Shown: in pieces, positions 20,690 to 30,901 of the stretch
Layout of the letters: the number at the start of each line of letters is the position of its first letter
Numbering within the stretch: the first letter of the stretch is position 1
Assembly: GCA_015179125.1 (NCBI GenBank)
Contig: WHVA01000128.1
Coordinates: 124,001 to 188,000, forward strand
Length of the DNA stretch: 64,000 bases
Reading direction: 5' to 3'
Source of the DNA: Gautieria morchelliformis
Lineage: Eukaryota; Basidiomycota; Agaricomycetes; Gomphales; Gomphaceae
Notes under the pieces: generated by a model
What the model was told of the DNA's origin: nothing
What the model saw: only the letters and a program-made list of their open reading frames with translations
Database searches by the model: none
Translations under genes and position numbers: made by a program

Positions 20690-21368
20690 GTCACCAAAGG
20701 GGCCCAGCGAATGGCAGTCGAGGACACTCAGGTGGATATCGAGCACCTCAAGCGGGACCTGGTGTCCGAACATGAGCGAGTCTCACATCAGGATGACAAG
20801 ATCCATGAGTTGAAGCAACAACTCGAAGGAGCCAGGTGAACACGCCCTGCCCTGCCACAGCCAAAGGCTCAGCTGTGGCCGGTCCATCATCCTGCCCAAT
20901 GGCCCCACTGCCATCGTGCGATAAAGGGGCAACACTAGCCCCAGGGGCTGCGCCCCTCTCGACAGGCTCGGCTCTGGCCAGCCGAATAACGGAGCCCAGC
21001 ATGGCACCCATCGAGGACACCCATGTGGCGTCCAGGACAGCGACAGCACTGTTCGAGTTGGCCTACGCTGACATCCCGGATGGGTGGCTGTCCAACATGT
21101 CGGTCTGGGACGATTATGACTCAGACCAGGCTGAATGTGTTTCCAAATGGAAACGCAGAAAACACCTCCCACCACCTGTCATAGAAAACGGACTGGCGGA
21201 CAAACTAGAATGCGTCAAGAACGCATATCTAGCAGAATCATCAGCGCACGGCATTGACGACCCCCGGCTGCACCAGGCACTAGCCACAGCCCAGGTCCAG
21301 TACATAGGGCCTCATGTCATACTACCACTGCCGGGTGGGAGTTATAATGCTACCCGGGGGAAGGGGAG
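20690..21368 (+). pseudogene. Uncharacterised ORF, 5' part, broken by element D
   Basis: An initial coiled-coil-like stretch (VDIEHLKRDLVSEHERVSHQDDKIHELKQQLEGAR, 20730-20838) is followed, in an overlapping frame from 20836, by a low-complexity Ala/Pro/Ser segment. A more ordered part follows: FELAYADIPDGWLSNMSVWDDYD, KRRKHLPPPVIENGLADKLE and VQYIGPHVILPLPGGSYNATRG. I do not recognise the family. Element D cuts it at 21368 and more coding sequence follows at 22957. Mildly higher GC than the surrounding AT-rich DNA. Confidence 0.45.
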
Positions 21369-22956
21369 TGTCATGATTCATTTATTCTGCGAATCATCCC
21401 CCAACACACAGCGAATGACCTCCTGAACCAGCGAAAGACTTCCCAAACCAGCGAATATCTTGCCAAAATATTCATCACCATACTGCTTTCGCATTCACTA
21501 TTTGCATCATTCCTGCCAGGACACCAACCAAGGCCATCATCCATCATAGAACCCATCATCTGTTAAAATCCCACTCCATGACAGACCCACATGCTCAGGA
21601 TGCATTCGGATAGTGTCAGTTGCAGCCTCCGTGCAGGTTGGACTCAATGGGACTCGTACCACTGCAGGGCAGGATGAATTAGCTTCACTGAAGTTTTCAC
21701 TACACAGTTGTCATGACCCATTCATTTCTTGTATCCAGCTATCCCTGTTTTCCCTTTCACCACTCTTCCATGTTCACTCGGCTTCACTCCATTCACTCAT
21801 TGCTCCATTCACTATTTGCCACATTCGCCAAATGACCATTCGCTACTCGCATCATTCACCAGTAGCCATGCCGTCAAACACGATCGACATCCTTTACCTG
21901 GATTGATGGTTCATCATTGGTCCTATCATGAATCGCAAGGAGGTGCAGGCTGTCATGACTCACTTATTTCTTGTACCCAGCTATCCCTGGTTTCCCTTTC
22001 ACCACTCTTCCATGTTCGCTCGTCTTCGCTCCATTCACTCCTCGCTCCATTCGCTATTCGCCACATTCACCATATGACCATTCGCTACTCGCATCATTCG
22101 CCAGCAGGCACGCCATCAAACACGATCGACATCCTTTACCCGGATTGATGGTTCATCACTGGTCCCATCATCTTCTCAACTCAACCCCCTTTGGGTGTTC
22201 CTATGGCCAGAATGCATTCGTGTGGCATCCTACCTGTAGGTCATGTGGGATCAACCCAGCAGATGAAGAGTCCGTGCAGGGTGGTGTATATGCAGGTCCC
22301 AAGGTGTATTTTCGTACATAGGGGCCTTCGCCCTCTTTCCTCTCCGTTGTTTCATGTTCGCACCCCTCTTCCATTCTATTGTATGTCTATTTCATCTATT
22401 ATGTATCCCAACCGCGCACCCCTATCCAACCCTGACTCCAGATGGCCTCTTTCTTATTCGCTAGCACCATATGAGCATTCAGTATAAGTAGTTTACATTC
22501 GCATGTATATTCTCCAGATTAATCATCATACGTCCATCTTGTGAAAACTTGACCTCGCTGTGATCATCGTCTTGAGCCTTCTCCTGTAGATTTCTATGTT
22601 CGACCAGAAGAGGACTTAGGCATCACTGGTGAGTTCTCATACTTCATCTTTGTTACCTTAGCCTTCGAGTTATTTTCTGTGCTGTCAGCGAAGGGCTCCA
22701 AAGGAGTGCCTTCGCCGGTGAAAGGATTGTCGCTACTTAGACAACCCTTCCATGACACCTTGCATGTTACATCGTCAAGTGCCACAAGCTATTTCGCTAT
22801 GACTGTAGATCAGGGCAAATTCCTTTCGAGTAACCCTCTTACTTCTTAACCCTTACCTCTTTGGTACTGTTCGCTGGGCAATTCGCTAGATCGCACATGC
22901 TATTCGGGCATTCGCCACTAACATGCGATATTAACGCCCAAAATCCAATATTGACA
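21369..22956 (+). mobile_element. Element D: 1588-bp TGTCA-family copy
   Basis: Starts TGTCATGATTCATTT and ends ...CCAATATTGACA. Perfect GGGAG duplications lie at 21364-21368 and 22957-22961. It is nearly co-linear with A in inverted orientation, including two tandem copies of a roughly 241-bp unit (starting near 21712 and 21953) and a TATAAGTAG motif near 22483. No transposase or polyprotein frame is present. Confidence 0.9.
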
Positions 22957-23612
22957 GGGAGCTGTTGAGATACGGAGATCTGCCGATCTCCATGACGGGC
23001 CGCTTGCCACAGCCCCTAGGCAGATCGGTCCCTCAGGTTGCCGAGTGGTACCATGTCTGCCCTATAACTGAGCAGAGGTTCCAAGACCTCCTCGCGCTTG
23101 CTAGGGACATCCCAGTCGACCAGTGCATGCCGGAAATGAATACCACATTCCAGCGCCTCCGAGAGGAGGGCCCCCATAAGCCCCATCCGAATTACATAAA
23201 CATTCTGGACAATACACCTGACGACATAGTCATGGTGCTTAACGGCTGGCAGTCAAATGCCAAAGGTGTCCCTCCCGCCATCTGCGATGATGTGGAGGGC
23301 TGGTTAAACACAACAGATATCGATATCTGGATGTGGATATGGATCCTGGCTCCCACAGGCAAGCCACAGTCCCCCCTCAAGTTGCATTTAAGCAACTTGT
23401 TTGGTACGCTGAGCCAGTGGCAAGAGCTCATGACAGACGTCACAATCCCTTCTCCCACCGCGCACACCCTTCGGGCCTCGATCACCAGGAGGTTCCCGAT
23501 TGGGAACAGACTTGTGCACGAGATCCCACTGAAGGAACTCATGTCATGGCTAGCCCTCCATGGTGGCATGAACGATGACCATATCCCTTGGATTGAGGGA
23601 TACTTTCAATGA
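22957..23612 (+). pseudogene. Uncharacterised ORF, 3' part after element D
   Basis: An open frame from the element D junction to a stop at 23610-23612. It includes LLRYGDLPISMTGRLPQPLG, VAEWYHVCPITEQRFQDLLALARDIP, PNYINILDNTPDDIVMVLNGWQSN and DIDIWMWIWILAPTGKPQSP. It is out of phase with the upstream part once element D is removed, because a TGA appears just after the junction. The gene was therefore probably already decayed, or it shifted frame after insertion. No recognised domain. The Trp-rich segment and the context among retroelement fragments suggest, but do not prove, a mobile-element ORF. Confidence 0.45.
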
Positions 23613-24040
23613 CTTCGAGATAAGGAAGTTGCGAACACCACTGCGTGCACAGGGCAGCGGCGGCACAAACAGGGACTCCAGTTGTCCCAGCACACCTGCA
23701 AGAAAGCGGCCACGAGCACCTCAGAGCAGCTTGATAAGGAACTGCTCATGTCCCGCCCCCTGGATCCACAACCTGATCCGGTCGCGGATACCGCCTTCAT
23801 CCAGGAGATGGGGATCAGCCCATCTCTTGAAACAGGTCTGTATCAGCCCTGAGCTGGACCCGGTCCATCCACATCTGCTCACACGGATGTGATGCATGTG
23901 GATCCCCAGCCCCTGCCGGCTCCATACAAGGATGTCCCAATGAATGACACTCCCTCAGCTGAGGACAAGGACCTCGATGCCAAGATCTATGGGGATTAGA
24001 GTTCTCCATACTGGGGGAGGGTGTAAATACATATATTTAC
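23613..24040. other. No gene recognised
   Basis: Proline-rich chance frames only. It may be the tail of the preceding unknown ORF in shifted register. Confidence 0.4.
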
Positions 24041-24364
24041 CTCCCTGTTTCAGGACACCCTCTGTGCAGCTTGGTACCACCCTTCCAGGTCATCAAAATC
24101 CGGAGCTCCATCCCCAAGCAGTGCAACTTGGTTCTGGTGTGTCAGATCAAGTCCTCATCAGAATTTGATGACGATCATCTTGTTGTCATCGTACTCTGCA
24201 AGGTCGATGAGCTCCTGGAAGCGGCCGATGTAGTCATTGACTGGATCCTTGGCCTGGTACCAGCTGGCCGCCTCGAGCTTTGTAAGGGCTGTGAGTTGTT
24301 CGTTTTTTGGGCAGAACTGGTGAGAAAAGGTCTTCTCAAAGGCATCTGTCAAGGGAACACCAAT

Positions 24365-24482
24365 CGCATGCATTATCACAGTGCGCATTATTGCATGCTT
24401 TATTGCAGTGCATATTATCGCATGCATTACCGCATGCTTTATCACAGCATGCATTATCACAGTGTGCATTATCGCATGCGTG
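24365..24482. repeat. TTATCACAGTGCGCA-type simple repeat
   Basis: Short alternating units built from GCATGCATTATCACAGTG and TTTATTGCAGTGCA variants. It lies at the broken edge of the gag remnant and creates long chance frames rich in His, Ile, Met and Cys. Confidence 0.75.
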
Positions 24483-24689
24483 TTGTTGGTGGCCCCTGAA
24501 CTTCTCCTAGCCTTTGGCATCCTTCTGTCTTGTGTTCCGTTTATTTCCCTTCCTGTTCCGGCCCCTTCCGACATCATTCCTTCCTTATCTGTCCAGCCCT
24601 GTTACCGCTGGCGTGATTGCTTATGTAAATCGGGCATTCGGTGATTGGGCCAGCATGCCCGAGTTTACTTAGAGTCGTAGTTAGGTGGT

Positions 24690-24835
24690 GAAGGGGTTCC
24701 TTAGGGTTTTCTCTTTGGATCCCCCTTCGCCAGGTATGTCTGTGTCCTGTATATAGTTCTCTATCTTACTTTGGATCCCCCTTCACCAGTTCGCCACTTG
24801 AGTGTACAGCGTCTGCCTAGGTTGCCCTTATACTG
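24690..24835 (+). repeat. LTR fragment, plus orientation, inside gag remnant
   Basis: Carries CCTTAGGGTTTTCTCTTTGG, then ATCCCCCTTCGCCAGG, a TGTATATAG motif, a second CTTTGGATCCCCCTTCACC and GGTTGCCCTTATA. These are the same landmarks, in reverse complement, as the LTR ends at 20041, 25430 and 26401. It is therefore a related LTR inserted in the opposite orientation. Confidence 0.55.
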
Positions 24836-25429
24836 TCCCAGTCCCGGAAGTAGTTGCCCTTGCCCTTTGCTTCGTGTCAGATCACCTTGTTTGCAAAACG
24901 GGCTGCACAGTCTGACTTGAAAAAGGACAATTCCCAGTGGATTCAACCCTGGTCATTCAGAAAGAGGTCTCCGATAATTGCAAAGTAGATGTTGAAGAAT
25001 GCACGTCCCTTCTCCTGATCTCCATCAAAGTCCGCCAGAGTTGCAGGTTTGACTTTTGCCAATTTTGCAGACATCCTCTCTTCTGCTACTTCCACTTTTC
25101 CAAAATTCAACTCTCCACTACTTCACGGAATATCTAACGTAGCCAAAATTGTTTGTAAGGCTGTTTCAATCGTGTCGGTCTTCATCCGGTTCCACATCAA
25201 CTCCTCCTCCATATTCCAAAGACGATCATCTGGATCCATGTCCGAAGGAGGAGAAGTATGGGACGGGATTTCCAGTGTCGGGAGCTCGATGTAAGAAGAG
25301 GGGCTGTCATATGCCATGTGCGTGGAGGAGGTTGAGATCTCCAAGTCGCTATCTCCGATTCCGAACACACCTATGGTGAATGCAATGCACAGTCCAACCG
25401 CCGGTCCTCTAGTGGAGAGACTTTTCTGC

Positions 25430-25520
25430 TGTAAGGACAACCCTAGCTGGCTGTGGAGATCACACTACCACACAGCTGACAAGGGGAAATCCAAAGAGAA
25501 AAGTCTAAGGACCCCCAATG
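25430..25520 (-). repeat. LTR-terminus fragment upstream of gag copy 1
   Basis: Starts TGTAAGGACAACCCTAG and includes GGGGAAATCCAAAGAGAAAAG. On the minus strand it is the LTR end immediately 5' of gag copy 1. Confidence 0.5.
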
Positions 25521-25639
25521 TCAGCAAGCCCATATTATACTACACTAGTCCGCAGCCAGGGACAACACTCCGCACTTGCCATCAACCCTGCATTGCCCTG
25601 ACCCCTGGCCCTTGACCGACCCTTGATCCACATGCTACA

Positions 25640-26372
25640 TGAGTCGCTTGACTCCTGACAGTGTTCCAAAGGTGGAAATCAGAGAGTAGAGTGGAATTGG
25701 CAAAGCGGACGGAACTGGTGGGAGTTCCCCCAGAAGCAGAACCATTTCCAAAAGCAGAGTTGGAGATGGAACCGGAGTCAGAGCTGGAAAACAGGGTGTC
25801 CCCTGACACTCAGCCCATAAGACTTGGTTTGCGAAGTATGCAGGCCTGCCATTTTTGAAGAACAACAGTGCCCAGTAGATTCAGGCCTGGTCCAATGGGA
25901 ACACGTCTCTGCTGACTATAAAATACAGTGCAAGGGTGTTCAGAAAGGCTCAGACCCATTCTTGGTTGCCATAAAAATATGAGGGAATGGCTGGTTTGAT
26001 ATTGCCTTGGCTCAGTACTCTCTCGGCCTCCTCTTCTGAATCTCCAAACCTGCAGAACTCTTTGGCTTGCACCTGGCCTTTTCTTGGCTCTCCAGCCATC
26101 AGTCTCATATCTAACTTTGCCATAATGATGTCTAGGGTGTTTTGTATTGCATTGTTCTTTGCTTGGCTAACCCAGAGCTCCTCTTCAATATTCCAGATCC
26201 AATTGAACTGCTCCATTGTCTCAGACTCCAAAGGGGCATGTGGGGGTTGATCCAGAGCCAAAGGAATGATGTCAAGGGAGGGGGCATCAGGCATGGTATG
26301 CTTGGAAGGTGTTCCAAAATCTGACTCAGAGTCACTAATGCTGAAATTGCCTATGATGCGTGGCCCAACCAC
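25640..26372 (-). pseudogene. Gypsy gag remnant, copy 2
   Basis: Minus strand: ISDSESDFGTPSKHTMPDAPSLD, then FNWIWNIEEELWVSQAKNNAIQNTLDIIMAKLDMRL, a charged linker, and KPAIPSYFYGNQEWV followed by a stop. Then AFLNTLALYFIVSRDVFPLDQA, a second stop, and IYWALLFFKNGRPAYFANQVLWAE. It is paralogous to copy 1 in the same order (SDSDLE, WNMEEELMWN, AFFN, IHWELSFFK, ARFAN), so two copies of the same element type lie in tandem here. It has no ATG at the expected start, and the frame opens with a non-ATG codon. Confidence 0.68.
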
Positions 26373-26400
26373 CAGTGCCTAAGGTGAGATCCTTTCCTGC

Positions 26401-26545
26401 TGTAAGCGCAATTCCTTAGACAGTGGAATTCATGCAGTCTGGCAAAGAGGGATCCAAAGGATGAATAGATGACTATCTAAATGACACAAGGCTCACCTGG
26501 CAAAGAGGGATCCAAAGAGGAAAGGATAAGGACCCTCGCTGCTAG
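26401..26545 (-). repeat. LTR-terminus fragment upstream of gag copy 2
   Basis: Starts TGTAAGCGCAATTCC, with two direct copies of CTGGCAAAGAGGGATCCAAAG about 48 bp apart. On the minus strand it precedes gag copy 2 by about 30 bp, consistent with the 5' LTR end of that element. Confidence 0.55.
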
Positions 26546-28560
26546 CACACTGACCATACTTGCACCATTACACACCCCTTCACATCTCCAGGGGAACTCA
26601 CCTCACAAGCGACACCGGCCCTGATCTCCATGGCAGTTACCTAATGCATACAACCCTGCACATGACTCCAATGCCACTCTGGGATAGAAGCCGAGACTGA
26701 GGGCCTGGGACCTTGGCTTCAGGACTGAGGTGGGCATGGGGATGTGTCAGGGGCTCTGGGCATGCTCAGACCCAGGCTGCAACCGAGCTCAGGAATGGCT
26801 TCGGAAAAGGGTTCCCCTGACAGGTACACCCTACCATGGTCTGGCCATCTCATGCTGGCACTGTTTACCTACACCCACGGTGGACCGTGACTAGGTCACC
26901 GTGGAAGTGCAAACCAGGAGGCAGTGGGAAGAGAGAAGGCATGGGACACTGTGGCAACATGGGGAACCCATCCACATTCAGAACGTGTGACCATGCTGTC
27001 ACCTCTAGAAGAGGAATGACATCACAGAAGCGACATACGCAATACAAGGCCTTCTCACATTCGGCATGCCTGTTACGATACGATCCGTCGTAAGGTTGAC
27101 CGAGGTCGGGGGCGAAACCCGAGGCAAGGTCCGAGGTTACAGGGCGAGGTTTGGATGGGGAAGTCAGAGAGGGACTTGGCTTCAGCTTATGTGCTGCGCC
27201 GACCCTACGCATGAGTCCCAACTTCGGAGGTAAACGAATAAGAGGCGAGGTTTGGCTTAAGAGGTGAGGCTTAGAAACTAGCTAAGGATCGAAGGGATAC
27301 GATAGTTGATTTTCAGACTGAGGAGTAGGGATGCATACAAGGGGGTTATATACGGGCGAGGGTACGAGTCAGGGACGAACATTTAGTGGAGGTCAGGGCG
27401 AGGTAATATACGAATGATGCGTGATGGAACGGAATCAGTAACTAGGGGGACAACGGGCATGGGATCAAGGTCAGATATGAACTCAAGCTCGGGTTCGGGC
27501 TCGGGCGCAGGATAAGGATCATATGTACTCGGGCACGAATATCACAAGGCTCGGGCTTGGGAGAAGGCTCTACCAGTAAGTAACCGGCCAAAGTCCGGGT
27601 TCTTACAATGCCCAGTCCAAACCATCGGAGGATGTTCAGATTGACAACAATGTACATTCTTCTAGGACATATTAGATATCTTTTAAAATATCAACCCTAA
27701 CCGAATTCATAGTCCATCAATTTGAGAAATTTATATATTGTGGATATCCTAAATTTTTTTCTGATATTTTAAAAATATGTTTGTATGTCCTGAAACATAG
27801 TGTGTATTGAGATAACAGAGCAATTTCAAATAGGATTTGGTACTATATGTTAAATGTATATAGCAAATTTTTTAGATATATGATGATAAAATGTAGAGGC
27901 AAGTATGGACCATATGAGTATATGTTAGAAGTATATATGAAGTGTGTTAGATGTATGATGACAGAATGTATAAGCAAGTATAGACAATAACTGTACTATA
28001 TTGTTATATATGGTTGATAGATCTGATCTGAAGGTATGTTTAAAATAATATGCATGTATAATACAAAGATATATAACTATTGATGTTTAGACAATAAGTT
28101 ATACACCCTTTCCTGGGGGAGCTGCAGACTGTGAGAAAGAACTTTAGGGCTAGGATTAAGGATCTTTTACAGGTGCTGGCAACTGCCTCAATTGTGATAT
28201 ATTTTATGAAATATAGATTAGCTAAGCTATATATACATACATATGGCAGTTATAAACATCCACCATCAGTCCTCAGTGGGCAACTCTGTTCTATAAATAA
28301 AAATAAAAATAAAAATGAACTGTAAGGGTGACCCTACCAGGTGCTCTACTCTCCCTTGAGCAGCTTGTAAAGATGTCGATCTTAGGACCTTGTATCACAA
28401 GGGCACTGCAGAACTTGACCAATGAGTGGTATTCTGAATGCTACGTAGTGACAGGTAAGAGTAAGATGCGATGGGAACCGCTGGCCTGTTCCCACGCATA
28501 AACTATACAGTGGGTCCCTAAGGGGCCCACTGGGATTATGTAATAACTATTGTACATGTA
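26546..28560. other. No gene recognised; GC-rich then AT-rich block
   Basis: 26546-27660 has no persuasive frame. 27660-28110 is markedly AT-rich, with repeated TATATG and TGTATGATGA motifs (for example near 27875 and 27950). Nothing resembles a known gene or RNA. Confidence 0.5.
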
Positions 28561-28569
28561 GATACACAG

Positions 28570-28990
28570 GTTATTTACACAGCTACCTGAGGTAGAGGAG
28601 ATCCAAAGGAATATATATAAGTCAGTGAGCAGGTGCTGAGGTAAGGAGATCCTCACTCTGTTCTCTTTGGATCTCAGGCGTGCCACCCATGTTGTGCAAT
28701 GACATAAGCAAACCACACGAGCAGCAGTGGCACAGGAAGAAATAAGGGAAGGATGCAATGAAAGAGATGTGAGAAGAGGTAGGAAGGGAACTGGTGGTCC
28801 CCATCCTTAGGCTTTTCTCTTCAGATTCCCCTCTGTCAGGTGAGAATCCATTCTCTTGTATATTCTGTTCATTTATGTATATACTTTGGATTTCCCTCTG
28901 TCAGCTGTGTATTAGTATGATCTCCACAGATTCTCCTTGAGGAATGCATCAATTCCACCTGCTCCCATAGACCTTACAGTTGGTAGTCAT
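28570..28990. repeat. Inverted pair of LTR fragments with GATCCAAAG landmark
   Basis: 28575-28612 carries GAGGTAGAGGAGATCCAAAG in one orientation. 28800-28900 carries TAGGCTTTTCTCTTCAGATT, a TGTATATTCTG motif and a second CTTTGGATTTCCCTCTGTC in the other, ending near GACCTTACA at 28977. The landmarks match the LTR fragments at 20041-26540. Confidence 0.45.
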
Positions 28991-29552
28991 AAACCCAGTG
29001 GGTAAGGATGAGGAAATTTGAACTGAACTAAAATACATTTAGGAATACGGCATCATAAATGTATTGGAAGCGTGAGTAGACATATCGTAGTCACAATCAT
29101 GAAGTCCCGGTAACATGTCTGCATTGCAGCAACAAGGCCATGTACATAGGGGATACCATGGGTCCCCACCAAGCGCTTACACTTAGTGGGGACCTCCTTG
29201 GGGACCTTCACTAAGAGTAACCAAGGTCCCACCCAAAAACACGCAGACACTCGCTGGTGTGCCATTTGGCACATTGTGCCCCGGGAGACTTGGCTCCAGT
29301 GGAGCGGCTACACCAGACTACCGTGACACACTGGCATCCTACTTTGTTCAATGAAAGCCATCATGCCCCATCGACCCAGCATAGCACACCAAAAGAGCGA
29401 GGGTCCATACCTCCCTCCTAGTCAAAGTAGGTGCATTCTTGTTATGGTACTATTCAGCCATTCTGAACTAATGCTTCTCAGCTGTACCGTTTCCTTTCCA
29501 GGCGCACACAGGTTCCTTTTTTTTTTTGATAAGGTTCGTTTCGACTGTGACT

Positions 29553-29843
29553 TCAACAATGTTTGTTGATAATATAACCGTCCCTCTCAAAAATTTCTCG
29601 AGGAGGCCACCAGCTCTCCCGATTGCAGTGATTGCTCATGAGTTTGGGGAAAGCAGCCTGGAGAATTGTGGCATGTTTTTGCTGAATTTCTACATAAGTC
29701 TCTTGGGCACCAAGAACAGCACCAATGCCATTTGATCCCTTTAAACGAGTGCATCCAGCACCAGATGATAAGTCAATTGCTGCCAACGTTATTCGCGCAG
29801 ATTCATTAATGTCCGACAAGAAGACGCAGGCCTTACCATACAT
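29553..29843 (-). CDS. Hypothetical fragment, function unknown
   Basis: A 96-codon minus-strand frame with a protein-like composition: SARITLAAIDLSSGAGCTRLKGSNGIGAVLGAQETYVEIQQKH, then PPREIFERDGYIINKHC. Flanking homopolymers (T-run near 29516, A-run near 30115-30140) bracket the area. I do not recognise the family. It could be an exon of a larger gene or a transposon fragment. Confidence 0.3.
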   Translation of the reverse strand: MYGKACVFLSDINESARITLAAIDLSSGAGCTRLKGSNGIGAVLGAQETYVEIQQKHATILQAAFPKLMSNHCNRESWWPPREIFERDGYIINKHC

Positions 29844-30384
29844 GCCTGAGAATCAATGGAAGTCTGTGAAGGAGGTGCATCATTTTGCATACGAACCTTG
29901 CCACACCGCTTTCATTGCATCTCAGAACCCAACCCAAAGCTTCAGCCTGGAGATGCCAAAGCTCTCCTCTCTGTTACGGCAATTTCTGTTTCTGGTAAAA
30001 TTCTCGATCTTTCTGTCCGTCTGATCAGTAGATGTGCCTGAGTACCTTAGTAACGGTACTGGCCCACCCTTTTAGTGTGAGTGAGCCATACTATTGTTAA
30101 ATGTGTCTGAATTGAAAAAAAAAAAAAAGAAAAAAAGAAATCTTATAGAATGCTATGTGATTATGTGTGATGTTGCATCGTGACTGCCACATGATGTGTC
30201 TAAGACTGGCATTGACCATATTTGGATGGTGAGCTCTTCAAATGGCCATGGTCCTCTTAAGCCTCCATCTTGTGGTCTCCCAATGACCCATTCAATGAGT
30301 TCTCCCCTCCATTTCTGGACATAGACTCCAAAGCGATACTAGGTGGGGTGCATAAGTCCATGTGTAACTTAGAAATCAAGTCCT

Positions 30385-30573
30385 AGGCTGTACGAGATGA
30401 TATGAGGGGCAAATGGCAAACAGATATGCAGACGGAGCAGACCTATGCACGCTATGTGTGTGCCTATGAGAAGTGGTGGGGAAATGACCAGTGGCTCTGT
30501 ATGCAGCAGGACCCAGACTACGCCACCATTCCTGCATTTCCAATCCTGGCAAGTAAAGTAGTTCTGTTCCTGA
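30385..30573 (+). pseudogene. Crypton-like tyrosine recombinase (Ndc10-type), N-terminal part
   Basis: Reads RGKWQTDMQTEQTYARYVCAYEKWWG, then PDYATIPAFPILASKVVLFL. This is the start of the fungal Ndc10/Crypton-like family (YARYV-AYE-WW and IPAFPI-A-KV-FL). The frame is cut at 30573 by Copia-2 and resumes at 35417 with NYETTRKQ in the same register once one CCTGA copy is removed. Confidence 0.72.
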
Positions 30574-30877
30574 TGTTGGGGTTATCGGGGATAAGCTAGA
30601 ACGTAGTCAGGGTGGAGGGGAGGTTGGGCAGGGTATTGTTTCATGTCAGCAGCCTCGGGCATATGCCCGAGGCCATATATAGTGCAACACCGTAGTTAGC
30701 CGCACCTCAGTGAACTACCTCGTTCACTGAGGTGCGTACTCTTTTCTATCCACGTCTAGATATAGAGTTACTCACTATGTTGATAGCTTCTATACCTAGG
30801 TACAGTACTAATACATACTGAGTGAACTACCTCGTTCACTGAGCTTCTATATCTAGCTAATGCGCATAACCGCTACA
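30574..30877 (+). repeat. 5' LTR of Copia-2
   Basis: 304 bp. Contains two copies of the palindrome-bearing motif CAGTGAACTACCTCGTTCACTG (its arms AGTGAAC and GTTCACT pair), near 30708 and 30820. It also contains a CCATATATAG TATA-like box near 30672. Confidence 0.95.
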
Positions 30878-30901
30878 GGTTATGGGCCCCGCAGAGCCCA
30901 C

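Larger units (their letters stand above)
24045..25440 (-). pseudogene. Gypsy gag remnant, copy 1, interrupted
   Basis: Read on the minus strand. The N-terminal part has DSDLEISTSSTHMAYDSPSS and DDRLWNMEEELMWNRMKTDTIETALQTILA (25370-25140). A segment of KPATLADFDGDQEKGRAFFN, IHWELSFFKSDCAARFAN follows (25050-24900). Downstream lies the retrotransposon gag core FEKTFSHQFCPKNEQLTALTKLE, WYQAKDPVNDYIGRFQELIDLAEYDDNKMIVIKF (24370-24158). After a frame change, GLDLTHQNQVALLGDGAPDFDDLEGWYQAAQ runs to about 24045. The gene is split by an opposite-strand LTR fragment (about 24690-24835) and a simple repeat (24365-24482). This matches the Retrotrans_gag family of Agaricomycete Gypsy elements. Confidence 0.72.

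Noticed and set aside
29516-30140. Processed pseudogene bounded by the T-run and A-run
   Set aside because: The homopolymers lie on opposite sides with inconsistent orientation. No recognisable gene or target duplication was found.
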